Source: Pedobacter segetis
GTDB lineage: Bacteria > Bacteroidota > Bacteroidia > Sphingobacteriales > Sphingobacteriaceae
Length of the DNA stretch: 64,000 nt
Assembly: GCF_016623585.1 (NCBI RefSeq)
Contig: NZ_JAEHFY010000002.1
Location: 124,001-188,000 of the forward strand
Direction of reading: 5' to 3'
In this document: positions 10,020-19,400 of the stretch, one piece after another
How positions within the stretch are numbered: position 1 is the stretch's first letter
Layout of the letters: the number at the start of each line of letters is the position of its first letter
The notes under the pieces: generated by a model
The model's input: the letters and a program-made list of their open reading frames with translations, nothing else
Told to the model about the DNA's origin: nothing
Databases searched by the model: none
Translations under genes and position numbers: made by a program

Positions 10020-11267
10020 TTAATACACTTTTTGCAATTTCCCCGATTGATATTTCATAACCATTAAGCTGGTGTTGTAATAACCTGATTTTGGATTTCT
10101 TAAGAAATGGAAATCGTTATGGATGCCATCGAAAGTGTTTTTGGTAAGATGTTCCAAAAATTCTTTTCCTTTTTTATCCATTAGGCTCCCAAAATAATAG
10201 CCTACATCAAAACCCTTAAAAGCGTATTCGCTAGGCGATAAAGAAAATTTAGAACGATAGTATTTGATGAAATTTTCGCTCCTTAAAGAAGCCCTGTCTA
10301 TTTGGTAAGAAGAAGTAATATAGGTGTTTAAGCGTTCTAGCAAGCCATTATCCAAGAAACTTGCTTTTTCCCAACTGGGGTGCCCAACAATGGCAATTTG
10401 GAAATTGCCAGTTAGTTTATCTAATTCGTTTAATAAAGTAATGAGAAAAACCCGATCGGTAGAAGGCAAAACTATTACGTTTAAACCAACGGGGCTTAAA
10501 GATTTGTACACATTTGCGTAGCCCACGGCTTTGATCCCAATTTCTGATACCTGTATTCCTTTAGCCAAACTATCCATCCTTTTTTTAAACGGGACCACAT
10601 ATTTATATTCATCGGCCTGGCCACTTCTGATGATCAATACCTTTTTTGGGTTCAGGCTTTTTTTTATAAAAGCGGCGGCGGTATATGCGTGTTGGTCTAA
10701 AGAATTGTTTACAGAGATTAAATATGGATTATTGAAAATTGCAGGGTCGCTTGCCGCTAAAGGTGAAACCATAGGTTTTTTCATGCTTTTGCTGTAAACA
10801 GAAAAGGCCTTGATGCCATTTGGGAAAACAGGGCCGATGATTAAATCAGAGTTTTTTATGGTGGTATTTGCTGCCAATGCACCTAATTCGGCAGGATTGT
10901 CTTTAGAATCGAACACTTGGATTTTGAAATCCATATTTCCATGGTTATTTGCCACAGAGTCTATCCCCATCTTAAAACCTTGGTAAAAATCAATAGCTAT
11001 TTCTGCTTTTTTTAAATCGTTTAAATTGGCCGTTTTGTAATTGATACCGTATAGATCAAATGGTAAAATCATAGAGATAACCATTTCTGCTTTCTCTTTT
11101 ACGCTAGACTTTGGGTTTTCTGCGTTTTTATTGGCCGTGGTTTTTTCTTCTTTTGGATTTTTTGCAGCGTTAGGCTCGGTAGGTTTTTTTTGGACAGGTG
11201 TTGTTTTTGGAGAACAAGCCCCTAAAAACAGCGCAACGCATACTATCGCAGTTATTTTAAATTTCAT
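10020..11267 (-). CDS. Lipoprotein with periplasmic-binding-protein (type 1) domain
   Basis: A 415-residue predicted lipoprotein. The signal peptide ends in LFLGAC, with the cysteine at residue 18 as lipid anchor. A Lys/Pro/Asn-rich linker (about 20-60) leads into a domain resembling the amino-acid ABC-transporter/receptor-ligand periplasmic binding fold. Fold landmarks are ISMILPFDLYG, YQGFKMGIDS, LIIGPVFPNGIKAFSVYS and GFDVGYYFG. No permease or ATPase gene is nearby, so it is probably not an import component. LppC/LpoA-like envelope proteins share this fold, and related Bacteroidota proteins often carry LysM domains; none is visible here. Downstream of guaA and coupled to the methyltransferase gene. 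Confidence 0.75.
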   Translation of the reverse strand: MKFKITAIVCVALFLGACSPKTTPVQKKPTEPNAAKNPKEEKTTANKNAENPKSSVKEKAEMVISMILPFDLYGINYKTANLNDLKKAEIAIDFYQGFKMGIDSVANNHGNMDFKIQVFDSKDNPAELGALAANTTIKNSDLIIGPVFPNGIKAFSVYSKSMKKPMVSPLAASDPAIFNNPYLISVNNSLDQHAYTAAAFIKKSLNPKKVLIIRSGQADEYKYVVPFKKRMDSLAKGIQVSEIGIKAVGYANVYKSLSPVGLNVIVLPSTDRVFLITLLNELDKLTGNFQIAIVGHPSWEKASFLDNGLLERLNTYITSSYQIDRASLRSENFIKYYRSKFSLSPSEYAFKGFDVGYYFGSLMDKKGKEFLEHLTKNTFDGIHNDFHFLRNPKSGYYNTSLMVMKYQSGKLQKVY

Positions 11268-11457
11268 TTTTTAATCATTCTATTCTTACAAAATCTCATT
11301 AAATAGTTGTAAGTCTCAATTGCAACAATATTACCAAAGAATTAATTACAAATGTTTTTTTGCGTTAACGATTGAAGCGGCATCCTTTTTTTCTTTTTCA
11401 GAAAAAAAGATATAGCGCAAAGCGTGTTAAAACGCCCAAATTATCCAACACAAAAAA

Positions 11458-12990
11458 CTATTCCCATTCTATGGTTGCTGGTGGTTTAGAACTAATATCA
11501 TAAACAACTCTGTTAATTCCCTTTACATTATTGATGATCTCGTTAGATATTTTGGCCAATAGCTCATAGGGTAAATGACTCCAATCGGCCGTCATGCCAT
11601 CTACAGAGCTTACCGCTCTTAGTGCCACCACGTTTTCATAGGTGCGTTCATCGCCCATTACGCCAACAGACTGTATGGGCAAATAAATGGTGCCTGCCTG
11701 CCAAACTTTATCGTACCAACCAGATTCTTTAAGATTTTTTACGTAGATGAAATCTGCATCTTGCAAAATCTGTACCTTTTCTTTGGTTACTTCACCTAAA
11801 ATACGGATCCCCAAACCTGGGCCCGGGAAAGGGTGCCGACCTAAAATATCATCGGGTAAACCCAAAGCCTTGCCAACCCTGCGCACCTCGTCTTTAAACA
11901 GAGCTTTTAGCGGTTCCACAATTTTCAGCTTCATATAATCGGGCAAACCACCTACATTATGGTGCGATTTTATAGTTGCCGATGGGCCGCCATTTACCGA
12001 GACAGATTCTATCACATCAGGATAGATGGTGCCTTGCGCCAGCCATTTCACATCAGAAATCTGATGCGCTTCATCATCAAATACTTCTATAAAAACCCTT
12101 CCGATCGCTTTCCTTTTTTGTTCTGGATCGGTTAAACCCGCCAAAGCATCATAAAACCTTTGCTTGGCATCTACACCTTTAACGTTTAAGCCTAGATCTT
12201 TATAAGAACTTAAAACAGATGAAAACTCTTCTTTACGCAGCAGGCCATTATCCACAAAGATACAGTGCAGATTTTTGCCTATGGCTTGGTGCAAAAGTAA
12301 AGCTGCAACAGAAGAATCTACGCCCCCAGATAATCCTAAAACCACTTTATCATCTTTCAACTGCTCTTTTAAAGCATCAATAGATTCCTCGGCAAAAGCA
12401 AAGGGTGTCCAATCTTGGGAGCAACCGCAAATATCTATGAGGAAATTTTGCAGCAATTGCTTGCCATCTGTAGAATGGGTAACCTCTGGGTGAAATTGGA
12501 TGCCAAAAGTTTGGGTATCTTTAATCTGATATGCGGCAACTTTAACGCTATCCGTACTGGCAATGATCTCGAAATTTTCTGGAATATCCTTAATGGTATC
12601 TCCATGAGACATCCAAACCTGCGAACGATTTGGCAAATCTTTCATCAGTGGGTTATTGGCATGGATATACTCTAGGTTTGCCCTGCCATATTCCCTAATT
12701 TCTGACGGTGCTACGTGGCCGCCAGAATGTTGTGCCATGTATTGCGCCCCGTAGCAAACGCCCAAAAGCGGCAATTTGCCATGGAATTGTTTAAAATCTA
12801 TCTGTGGTGCGCCATCCATGCGTACAGAAGAAGGGCTGCCAGATAAAATTACGCCCTTGGTAAATTGATCTGTTTCTGGGACTTTGTTATAGGGGTGTAT
12901 TTCACAATAAACATTTAGTTCGCGTACCCTTCTTGCAATCAATTGGGTATATTGCGAACCAAAATCGAGGATGAGGATTTTCTCTTGCAT
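11458..12990 (-). CDS. guaA: GMP synthase (glutamine-hydrolysing)
   Basis: Catalyses XMP + ATP + glutamine to GMP, the last step of guanine nucleotide synthesis in the cytosol. The N-terminal class I glutamine amidotransferase domain has the nucleophile in [10 protein letters not shown] (C79) and the His/Glu pair in [10 protein letters not shown]. The ATP-pyrophosphatase domain carries the P-loop [12 protein letters not shown]. The C-terminal dimerisation domain ends in KPPATIEWE, as is standard. I chose ATG 12988-12990 (510 aa): an in-frame TTG at 12994-12996 lies two codons earlier but overlaps a perfect -7 promoter box. Length is normal for GuaA. Confidence 0.97.
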   Translation of the reverse strand: MQEKILILDFGSQYTQLIARRVRELNVYCEIHPYNKVPETDQFTKGVILSGSPSSVRMDGAPQIDFKQFHGKLPLLGVCYGAQYMAQHSGGHVAPSEIREYGRANLEYIHANNPLMKDLPNRSQVWMSHGDTIKDIPENFEIIASTDSVKVAAYQIKDTQTFGIQFHPEVTHSTDGKQLLQNFLIDICGCSQDWTPFAFAEESIDALKEQLKDDKVVLGLSGGVDSSVAALLLHQAIGKNLHCIFVDNGLLRKEEFSSVLSSYKDLGLNVKGVDAKQRFYDALAGLTDPEQKRKAIGRVFIEVFDDEAHQISDVKWLAQGTIYPDVIESVSVNGGPSATIKSHHNVGGLPDYMKLKIVEPLKALFKDEVRRVGKALGLPDDILGRHPFPGPGLGIRILGEVTKEKVQILQDADFIYVKNLKESGWYDKVWQAGTIYLPIQSVGVMGDERTYENVVALRAVSSVDGMTADWSHLPYELLAKISNEIINNVKGINRVVYDISSKPPATIEWE

Positions 12991-12993
12991 TTG

Positions 12994-13001
12994 CAAAGAT
13001 A
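12994..13001 (-). promoter_or_regulatory. -7 box (TATCTTTG) directly upstream of guaA ATG
   Basis: On the minus strand TATCTTTG matches TAnnTTTG exactly and ends only 3 bases before the guaA ATG. If used, transcription would begin at or almost at the start codon. No TTTG sits at the standard -33 spacing; a CAAA at 13011 is too close. Confidence 0.45.
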
Positions 13002-13538
13002 AAAATTAAACAAAGGGCGTGGGATAAATTTATAAATAGATTAAGGGGGGTGGTTTAATAGTTATTTTTACCATGAATGGATTAAGGGGAGCATGAAGTT
13101 TCTTGAGCCAAAATTAAAGTCTGCGTAAATCAGCGAAATCTGCGGGAGCTATTTTTTTAGGGTTATGATTTTAGAAGGTTATTAATCGATTTAAAAACAT
13201 TATTTTTGGCGTTTTATCCGCCAGCTGGCGGATATATTTTTTGTTTTATTCTTCGACTCCCTCTTCGACTCCGCTCAGAATGACAATGCTCAGAATGACA
13301 AAAAAAGCTTGCCCGAATTACAGGCGGGGATGGTTCTGCTAATAAGATTCCGAAATAAATTCGGAATGACCGCAAAAGAAAAACTTTGTCATGCAGTCCG
13401 ACAGCTGACGGATCAGCATCTTAGCAAAACGGGAGCTCAAGCAGGTTAAATAGCAGAAGGCTCTACTAATAAGAGTTTGATTAGCCAACTGGCCAACGGA
13501 ATGACCTTAACAAATAAAAAATAGATATATTTATTTTG
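12997..13538. repeat. Gene-free region with REP-like palindromes and short repeats
   Basis: About 540 bp between divergent guaA and the NlpC/P60 gene, with no credible ORF. It contains a perfect 20-bp palindrome (13215-13234, core CCGCCAGCTGGCGG) and a repeated CTTCGACTCC (13251-13260 and 13263-13272). A tandem GCTCAGAATGACA follows (13273-13285 and 13288-13300). There is also a TTCCGAA/TTCGGAA hairpin (13348-13366) and an imperfect palindrome at 13388-13419 built on the same TCCG-CAGCT-CGGA core. The patchwork looks like degenerate REP/MITE-type intergenic elements. A related hairpin occurs at 60496-60529. Confidence 0.6.
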
Positions 13539-14210
13539 ATGAAATTTTTTAAAATAAAACAACACATAACATTTACGCTGATCATCAGCGTTTTTATCTT
13601 TTTAGGCTGCAACCCAGCAGCTAATAGAAAGAATAAAATTGCGGCAAGCCAAAGCATCTTAGATACCGGGAGGCGATTTATCATCATCAAAAAAGATACT
13701 GCGGCCAAAATTAATTTAGATAGCGTAAAACTAGATTCTAGCAAAAGCATCCTCCAAAAAGATACTATCATAAAAAAAGATAGCATGGTACAAAAACCGG
13801 TAATTAAACCAAATGTTAACCAACAACAACTGGTAGATTTTGCCAAAACATTGTTTGGTAAGCCTTACTTTTATGGTGCTAAAGACCCCGAAAAGGGTTT
13901 TGATAATTCTGGTTTTGTAAACTATGTGTTCGGTAATTTTAATATTGAAGTGCCAAGATATACGGCTGGCTTTATGAATGTAGGTAAGCCTTTAGGTTTG
14001 CCCGATGCTGCCGAGGGCGATATCATACTTTTTTCTAAAACAGACAGCATAAAAACCCTTGTTAATTCTATCGGTATCGTTATTTCTAAAAAAGGGCAAC
14101 CTATTGAGTTTATCCATGCGGCCTCTGGTAAAACAAATAGTGTTACCATTACCAAAATGAATGACTATTATCAAAAAAGATTGATCGGCTTAAGGCGAGT
14201 AATGAATTGA
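13539..14210 (+). CDS. NlpC/P60-like lipoprotein lacking the catalytic cysteine
   Basis: A 223-residue envelope protein with a hydrophobic N-terminus ending in FLGC (probable lipobox, slightly atypical). A Lys/Asp/Ser-rich linker (about 30-90) precedes a C-terminal NlpC/P60 fold (about 93-223). The fold is recognisable from FAKTLFGKPYFYGAKDPEKG, the segment FDNSGFVNYVF and EFIHAASGK with the catalytic-type His193. Active family members cut peptidoglycan stem peptides using a Cys in FDCSGFV; here that position is Asn123 (codon AAT, 13905-13907). It is therefore probably non-catalytic, acting as a wall-binding or regulatory protein. Start is ATG 13539 rather than the preceding in-frame TTG. Confidence 0.8.
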   Translation: MKFFKIKQHITFTLIISVFIFLGCNPAANRKNKIAASQSILDTGRRFIIIKKDTAAKINLDSVKLDSSKSILQKDTIIKKDSMVQKPVIKPNVNQQQLVDFAKTLFGKPYFYGAKDPEKGFDNSGFVNYVFGNFNIEVPRYTAGFMNVGKPLGLPDAAEGDIILFSKTDSIKTLVNSIGIVISKKGQPIEFIHAASGKTNSVTITKMNDYYQKRLIGLRRVMN

Positions 14211-14272
14211 TTTATTATTTCTATCTTTAAAAATTAGCATCAACTCAATTAATCCTGATTTTATATTTTAAT

Positions 14273-16306
14273 ATGAAAAAACTCATTTTATTAGGTCTCG
14301 TTATTTTATCTGCCCATACATTTGCCCAAAAAAGCTTAACGCCAGAAATGCTTTGGAAATTGGGCAGGGTAAGTGGAGAAAGCTTATCTGGAGATGAAAA
14401 ATCTGTTATTTATGGCGTTTCCAATTATGATCTAGCTAGCAATACATCAGAAAGGAACCTTTATAGCATACCCTTAACAGGCGGAGCTGCAAAACAGATG
14501 ACCACTTCTTTAGGGGGCGAATCTGTGGTAAAAGTAAATGCCCAAACAGGGAAGGTGATTTATACCTATAAAGGGCAACTTTGGCAAATGAATGCCGATG
14601 GAACCGCTACAAAACAAGTTACCAATTATGACGGGGGCTTAGAAAACATAAGAATATCGCCCAATGGCAAATATATTTTGTTTACCAAAGAGGTTTCCAT
14701 CGTGAAGAATATAGCCAATGAAAAATATAAAGATTTGCCTAAAAGCGATGCTTACATCTATCAAGATTTAAGTTACAGGCACTGGGACACTTGGGAAGAT
14801 GGTAAGTTTTCCCATGTATTTTTTGCCAGTTATGACGATGGAAAAATTGGCCCTGAGACGGATATTATGAAAGACGAACCTTATGATTGTCCGCAAAAAC
14901 CTTTTGGTGGTTTAGAGGATGTGATTTGGTCGCCGGATAGTAAATCTATTTTATACGTTACCAAGAAAAAATATGGAAAAGATTATGCCCAAAGCACCAA
15001 TACAGATATTTATAAATATGAAATAGGGCATAACCTAACCTTTAATTTAACCAGCGGAATGTTAGGTTATGATACGCAACCGGCGTATAATAAAGATGGT
15101 TCTCGTTTAGCCTGGGCCAGCATGAAAGAGGATGGGTATGAGACGGATAAGAACGACATTATGGTTTACGATTATAAGCTTAACCAATGTTATAACCTTA
15201 CCGCAGATTGGGACGAGACCGTAAACAGTTTTGTTTGGAGCGAGGATAATTCCAAGATTTATTTTTTGGCTGTTAAAGATGGTACAGAGCAAATTTTCGT
15301 TATCGATCTAGGAAAGGATTTAGCTAAAGTAACGGGTAAAAATATCCAAATGTTAACCAAAGGGAGATGGGACATCAATGCAATTATTGGGCAAACAGGC
15401 AATACCATGGTGGTTTCAAGAACAGATATGAACCACTCGGCAGAACTTTTTAAAGTGGATTTAAAAACTGGCAATTTATCTGAATTAACCACCGTAAATA
15501 AAGCTGCTTACGCCGATATTGCCATGAGCGAAATTGAAGCAAAAACCATCAAAACCACAGATGGAAAAGATATGCTGACTTGGGTTATCTATCCTCCGGG
15601 ATTTGACCCTGCAAAAAAATATCCAACGCTTTTATATTGCCAAGGCGGGCCGCAATCTGCGCTATCGCAATTTTATTCGGTAAGGTGGAATTTCCAATTG
15701 ATGGCTGCAAACGGTTATATTGTGGTAGCGCCAAATAGGAGGGGAATGCCTGGGCATGGCGTAGAATGGAATAAAGAAATTAGTGGCGATTGGGGCGGCC
15801 AGGCCATGAAAGATTATCTTTCTGCCATAGATGCTATGGCAAAAGAACCTTATGTGGATAAAGACAGATTGGGTTGTGTTGGTGCAAGTTATGGAGGTTA
15901 CTCTGTTTATATGCTGGCGGGAATACATCAAAACAGGTTTAAGACATTTATTGCCCATGATGGCTTGTTTGATTTAAGAAGTTGGTACGGCACTACCGAA
16001 GAATTGTTTTTTGCCAACCATGATATCGGCGGCAATTTCTGGCAAAAAAATCCACCAAAATCTTATCAAGAATTTAACCCCGTTAATTTTATCGATAGAT
16101 GGAACACGCCAATCATGATCGTACAAGGTGGTAGGGATTATAGAGTACCCGTAGAGCAAGGTTTGGAAGCTTTCCAAGCTGCACAACTCAAAGGCATCAA
16201 GAGTAAATTGCTTTATCTGCCAGAAGAAAACCATTGGGTTTTATCGGGGCAAAACGGTATTGTTTGGCAAAGGGAATTTTTTAGCTGGCTGAAGGAGACT
16301 TTATAG
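14273..16306 (+). CDS. S9 family prolyl oligopeptidase (secreted)
   Basis: A 677-residue serine peptidase with signal peptide MKKLILLGLVILSAHTFAQ, so periplasmic or exported. Residues about 35-400 form a WD/TolB-like beta-propeller. Residues about 420-677 are the alpha/beta-hydrolase domain. The catalytic triad is complete: Ser539 in GASYGGYS, Asp622 in GGRDYRVP and His654 in EENHWV. The family (acylaminoacyl-peptidase / DPP4-like) removes dipeptides or blocked residues from small peptides. It follows the NlpC/P60 gene by 62 bp. A long AT-rich inverted repeat (16321-16330 with 16352-16361) lies after the stop but has no T-tract. Confidence 0.93.
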   Translation: MKKLILLGLVILSAHTFAQKSLTPEMLWKLGRVSGESLSGDEKSVIYGVSNYDLASNTSERNLYSIPLTGGAAKQMTTSLGGESVVKVNAQTGKVIYTYKGQLWQMNADGTATKQVTNYDGGLENIRISPNGKYILFTKEVSIVKNIANEKYKDLPKSDAYIYQDLSYRHWDTWEDGKFSHVFFASYDDGKIGPETDIMKDEPYDCPQKPFGGLEDVIWSPDSKSILYVTKKKYGKDYAQSTNTDIYKYEIGHNLTFNLTSGMLGYDTQPAYNKDGSRLAWASMKEDGYETDKNDIMVYDYKLNQCYNLTADWDETVNSFVWSEDNSKIYFLAVKDGTEQIFVIDLGKDLAKVTGKNIQMLTKGRWDINAIIGQTGNTMVVSRTDMNHSAELFKVDLKTGNLSELTTVNKAAYADIAMSEIEAKTIKTTDGKDMLTWVIYPPGFDPAKKYPTLLYCQGGPQSALSQFYSVRWNFQLMAANGYIVVAPNRRGMPGHGVEWNKEISGDWGGQAMKDYLSAIDAMAKEPYVDKDRLGCVGASYGGYSVYMLAGIHQNRFKTFIAHDGLFDLRSWYGTTEELFFANHDIGGNFWQKNPPKSYQEFNPVNFIDRWNTPIMIVQGGRDYRVPVEQGLEAFQAAQLKGIKSKLLYLPEENHWVLSGQNGIVWQREFFSWLKETL

Positions 16307-16417
16307 TAATCACTTAAGAAGTATTTATTTTGGATGTTGTTAAATCGTTTTAAATAAATACCTTATTGAAGGCTATATAAAACCTAAGTTTTTCTCAAAA
16401 CTTTAATTCCAAATCCG

Positions 16418-16425
16418 TAATTTTG
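16418..16425 (+). promoter_or_regulatory. -7 box (TAATTTTG) upstream of ileS
   Basis: An exact TAnnTTTG match ends 29 bp before the ileS ATG. It is followed by CAACC, the same context as the tRNA-Ser promoter box. The -33 region is not well conserved. Confidence 0.5.
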
Positions 16426-16454
16426 CAACCTTAATTTTTGAGAGAGCAAAGCTG

Positions 16455-19400
16455 ATGTACAAAGAATATAAGCAATTAAATTTATCGCAAATAGGTAAGG
16501 ACGTTTTATCGGGATGGAAAAAAAAGCAGATTTTTGAAAAAAGCATCCAAAACCGTCCGTCTTCTAAGCCATATACATTTTTTGAAGGCCCTCCGTCTGC
16601 AAACGGGATGCCCGGGATACATCATGTGATGGCTAGGGCTATTAAAGATATTTTTTGTAGGTACAAAACCTTAAAAGGCTTTCAGGTTAAGCGTAAAGGC
16701 GGTTGGGATACCCATGGTTTGCCAATAGAATTGGCGGTAGAAAAATCTTTGGGCATCACAAAAGAAGACATTGGCAAAAAAATATCCGTTAAAGATTATA
16801 ATGACGCTTGCCGAAAAGAGGTAATGCGTTATACCGATGTTTGGAACGATCTAACCGAAAAAATGGGTTATTGGGTTGATTTGGAAGACCCTTACATCAC
16901 CTATAAAAACGAATACATCGAATCTCTTTGGTGGATTTTAAAGCAACTTTACGAAAAAGGATTTTTATACAAAGGCTATACCGTTCAACCTTATTCCCCT
17001 GCTGCGGGCACAGGATTAAGTTCTCACGAACTAAATCAGCCGGGTACTTATCGCGATGTGAAGGATACCTCTATAGTAGCGCAATTTAAGGTTGATCCTG
17101 CCCAATTGCACCCTATTATGCCTTTGCTTTTTGATACACCAGAAGAAAATACCAGTATCATCGCATGGACAACTACACCATGGACATTGCCTTCTAACTG
17201 TGCTTTGGCCGTTGGCGAAAATATCGACTATGTAAAAATAAAAACCTTTAACCAATACACTTATTTGCCTATTTCTGTGGTGCTGGCCAAAGTTCTGGTA
17301 GGCAAATATTTTAAAAAGGAAGCTCAAGACGCTTCTTTTCAAGATTATGTGGGTGGCGATAAATTAATCCCTTGGGAGATAACCGCAGAATTTAAAGGGA
17401 CCGATCTGTTGGGCATACGTTACCAACAATTGATGCCTTACGTTACCAATGAAAACCTGCAAAAAAATGCTTTTAGGGTAATTGCTGGTGATTTTGTTAC
17501 CACAGAAGACGGCACCGGTATTGTACATACGGCCTCAATTTTTGGTGCGGATGACTTTAGGGTTGCCCGTGAAGCAGGTGTGCCATCTGTGATGGTGCGA
17601 GATGAGAACGGGAACGAGCACCCTTTGGTAAATAAGCAGGGGAAATTTGTAGATGAGGTAACAGATTTTGCGGGTAAGTATGTAAAAGAAGAATATTATA
17701 GTGATGAAATAAGGGCCGATAAGGATTTTAAAGCCACCGATGTTTTGATCGCGATAAAATTGAAGGAAGATAATAAAGCCTTTGACGTTAAAAAATACGA
17801 ACACAGCTATCCGCATTGTTGGCGTACTGATAAACCTATTTTATATTATCCTTTGGATAGTTGGTTTATCAAAACCACGGCCGTAAAAGAGAAACTAGTC
17901 GAGCTAAATAAATCTATTAATTGGAAGCCAGAAAGTACCGGAACTGGGCGTTTTGGCAACTGGTTAGAGAATTTGATAGATTGGAATCTATCCCGCTCAC
18001 GCTATTGGGGCACTCCTTTGCCAATATGGAGAACAGAAGATGGGGCAGAAGAACAGTGTATTGGATCTATTGAAGAGCTGAACGAAAAAATGATAGAAAG
18101 CGTGGACAGCGGTAAATTGTCTGGAGATGAGCTTGCCAAGATGAATTTAATCATGCAATCCTTCGGCACTTCAGAATTGGATTTGCACCGTCCTTATGTG
18201 GATGATATTGTATTGATATCGCCGAAAGGCAAAAAGATGTATCGCGAGCAAGACCTGATCGATGTTTGGTTTGATAGCGGTGCCATGCCTTATGCACAAT
18301 GGCATTATCCGTTTGAAAACAAAGAAGAATTTGAAAATGCCTATCCGGCAGATTTTATTGCAGAAGGTGTGGATCAAACCCGAGGTTGGTTTTTTACTTT
18401 ACATGCCATTGCAACCATGTTGAGCCAAACTAGCGATGAGATCAAGGCAGTTAACGAGAAAAATCATAATAAAGGCGTTGCTTTTAAAAACGTGATCTCT
18501 AACGGTTTGGTGCTGGATAAAAACGGCAATAAAATGTCTAAACGCTTGGGCAATGCCGTAGATCCTTTTGCTACCATAGAGCAATACGGGGCAGATGCCA
18601 CACGTTGGTATATGATCAGTAACGCTTCGCCTTGGGATAATCTAAAGTTTAATACCGATGGTTTAGATGAGGTACGTAGGAAGTTTTTCGGTACGCTTTA
18701 TAACACTTATGCCTTTTTCACGCTTTATGCCAATATCGATAAGTTTAATTATCAAGAAGAAGATATTGATTTAGCCAAAAGGCCAGAAATTGATCAGTGG
18801 ATCATTTCTCTGTTAAACACATTATCAAAAGAAGTTGATGGTTTTTATAATGATTTTGAGCCAACAAAAGCGGCAAGGGCCATCCAAAATTTTGTTGATG
18901 AGCATTTGAGCAACTGGTACGTGAGGTTATGCCGCCGTCGTTTTTGGAAAGGCGATTATACCGAAGATAAGATATCGGCCTACCAAACTCTATATACCTG
19001 TTTGGTTACCATCAGTAAATTGATGTCGCCAATTGCACCTTTCTTTTCTGATCGGTTGTTTACCGATTTAAACTCGGCAACAAAAAAAGAAGATTTTGAA
19101 TCGGTTCACCTGTCAGATTTCCCAGAATACCACGCTAATTTGGTAAACCAAGGTTTAGAAGAGAGAATGGCCCTGGCACAAGATATTTCATCTATGGTAC
19201 TTTCGTTGAGGAAAAAAGTGGGCATCAACGTTCGCCAGCCTTTGGCAAAAATATTATTGCCCGTTTTGGATAACTATTTTGAGGAGAAGATAGAGAAGGT
19301 AAAAGAATTGATCCTATCAGAGACCAATATAAAGGAGATAGAATACATAAAAGATACGGCAGGTATCATCAAAAAGAAAATAAAGCCCAACTTTAAATCA

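Noticed and set aside
12991-12996. TTG start two codons upstream of the guaA ATG
   Set aside because: It overlaps a perfect -7 promoter box and the ATG at 12988-12990 gives the normal GuaA N-terminus.
13201-13420. Repeats considered as a CRISPR array
   Set aside because: Units are short, unevenly spaced and palindromic, with no regular spacers and no cas genes in the window.
16321-16361. AT-rich inverted repeat (GTATTTATTT with AAATAAATAC) after the S9 peptidase gene considered as a terminator
   Set aside because: The stem is almost entirely A/T with a 21-nt loop and no following T-run.
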